In this document: in pieces, positions 17,736-18,025 of the stretch
Layout of the letters: each line of letters starts with the position of its first letter
Numbering within the stretch: the first letter of the stretch is position 1
Assembly (NCBI GenBank): GCA_036505735.1
Contig: DASXSZ010000126.1
Span: forward strand, 1 to 18,025
Direction of reading: 5' to 3'
DNA from: DASUPK01 sp036505735
GTDB taxonomy: Bacteria > Actinomycetota > Thermoleophilia > Solirubrobacterales > 70-9
DNA: 18,025 bases
Notes under the pieces: generated by a model
Database searches by the model: none
The model's input: the letters and a program-made list of their open reading frames with translations, nothing else
Told to the model about the DNA's origin: nothing
Position numbers and translations under genes: made by a program

Positions 17736-18025
17736 ATGCCAGCCGACTACGTCGCGATCATCACGGACGGGAATGGGCGCTGGGCTCAACAGCGAGGCCT
17801 GCCCGTCATCGAGGGACACCAGGCGGGCGCGGACGTGGTCAAGGCGCGGCTGCGCGACTCCGTCGAGTTCGGGATCAAGGAGCTCACGGTCTACTCGTTC
17901 TCGACCGAGAACTGGACCAGGCCTCGCGAGGAGGTCGACGGGCTGATGTCGATGTTCGCCGAGCGCATCGACCGCGAGACGCCGGAGCTCAACGACGAGG
18001 GCGTCCGGATGCGCTTCATCGGCCG
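17736..18025 (+). CDS. uppS: Undecaprenyl diphosphate synthase, 5' part (continues beyond window)
   Basis: UppS is a cis-prenyltransferase that makes the C55 (or shorter cis-prenyl) diphosphate carrier for peptidoglycan and other wall polymers. The first 96 residues are present. Asp11 in ITDGNGRWAQQRG is the conserved catalytic aspartate; the common IIMDGNGRW is ITDGNGRW here. EGHQAGAD and VYSFSTENWTRPREEV follow, both family hallmarks. The ATG at 17736 lacks a Shine-Dalgarno sequence and lies 30 bases after the frr stop. TAGGCT at 17703-17708 might provide a promoter with a leader of about 20 bases, or the gene may depend on read-through from rpsB. The frame is still open at the window end. 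The usual next gene, cdsA, would lie outside. Confidence 0.95.
   Translation, partial: MPADYVAIITDGNGRWAQQRGLPVIEGHQAGADVVKARLRDSVEFGIKELTVYSFSTENWTRPREEVDGLMSMFAERIDRETPELNDEGVRMRFIG

Noticed and set aside
1..18025. Mobile element, prophage, CRISPR, toxin-antitoxin or defence island
   Set aside because: Every gap is under 160 bases, gene content is core metabolism, translation, division and envelope, and no transposase, integrase, terminal repeats or spacer array was seen.

Overview
The window looks like a core-chromosome stretch of a high-GC bacterium, most likely an actinobacterium. The Solirubrobacterales/Thermoleophilia type is my best guess, from gene order and style rather than any search. 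Third codon positions are strongly G/C. No gene seen to its end stops with TAA: all use TGA or TAG. GTG and TTG starts are common, SepF is present, and many starts have no Shine-Dalgarno sequence. Coding density is very high. The longest non-coding gap is 154 bases (14584-14737), so there is no gene-free stretch of 300 bases. I see no IS element, prophage, CRISPR array, tRNA, rRNA or defence cassette.

Layout. (1) 1-3960: histidine biosynthesis, hisD (3' part) - hisB - hisH - hisA, then a small DoxX-like membrane protein, then hisF. hisC is not in its common place between hisD and hisB. (2) 3967-5319, minus strand: a membrane-anchored eight-repeat PQQ-type beta-propeller protein. It converges on hisF with a 6-base gap and diverges from the next gene across 34 bases. 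(3) 5354-11550: a CCA-adding-type tRNA nucleotidyltransferase, then a cell-division/envelope cluster recalling the ylm genes beside ftsZ in Gram-positive bacteria: pgeF (ylmD) - yggS (ylmE) - sepF (ylmF) - an alpha/beta-hydrolase-fold protein lacking its nucleophile - proC - yggT (ylmG) - lspA - an RluA-type pseudouridine synthase. The last four genes overlap at stop/start codons. (4) 11594-14583: an anchored LolA-like protein with an ABC ATPase and an ABC-2 permease, probably one exporter module. (5) 14620-18025: a promoter and structured leader, then rpsB - tsf - pyrH - frr - uppS (5' part), the conserved translation/UMP-kinase/undecaprenyl-diphosphate block.

How the parts work together. 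HisB, HisH, HisA and HisF cover the middle of histidine synthesis, with HisH-HisF as the amidotransferase/cyclase pair, and HisD ends the pathway. SepF, YggT, LspA and UppS serve septum and envelope. Cca, RluA, S2, EF-Ts and RRF serve translation.

Most notable signals. (a) A recurring TAGNNT box lies 6-8 bases before an ATG or GTG at five genes, pointing to leaderless transcripts. At three of them the TAG is also the stop codon of the upstream gene. (b) A 13-base motif, GAAGNCTTCATAA, occurs before both hisF and sepF. (c) Ribosomal protein S2 carries an extension of about 115 residues made of a charged helix and a Pro/Glu tail. (d) The rpsB leader has two abutting stem-loops and a small upstream reading frame. 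(e) The hydrolase-like gene in the division cluster has Ala at the nucleophile elbow. (f) The LolA-like/ABC module has a Glu in its Q-loop. Nothing here is clearly a wholly new system; the best candidates are the promoter architecture and the LolA-like/ABC module.
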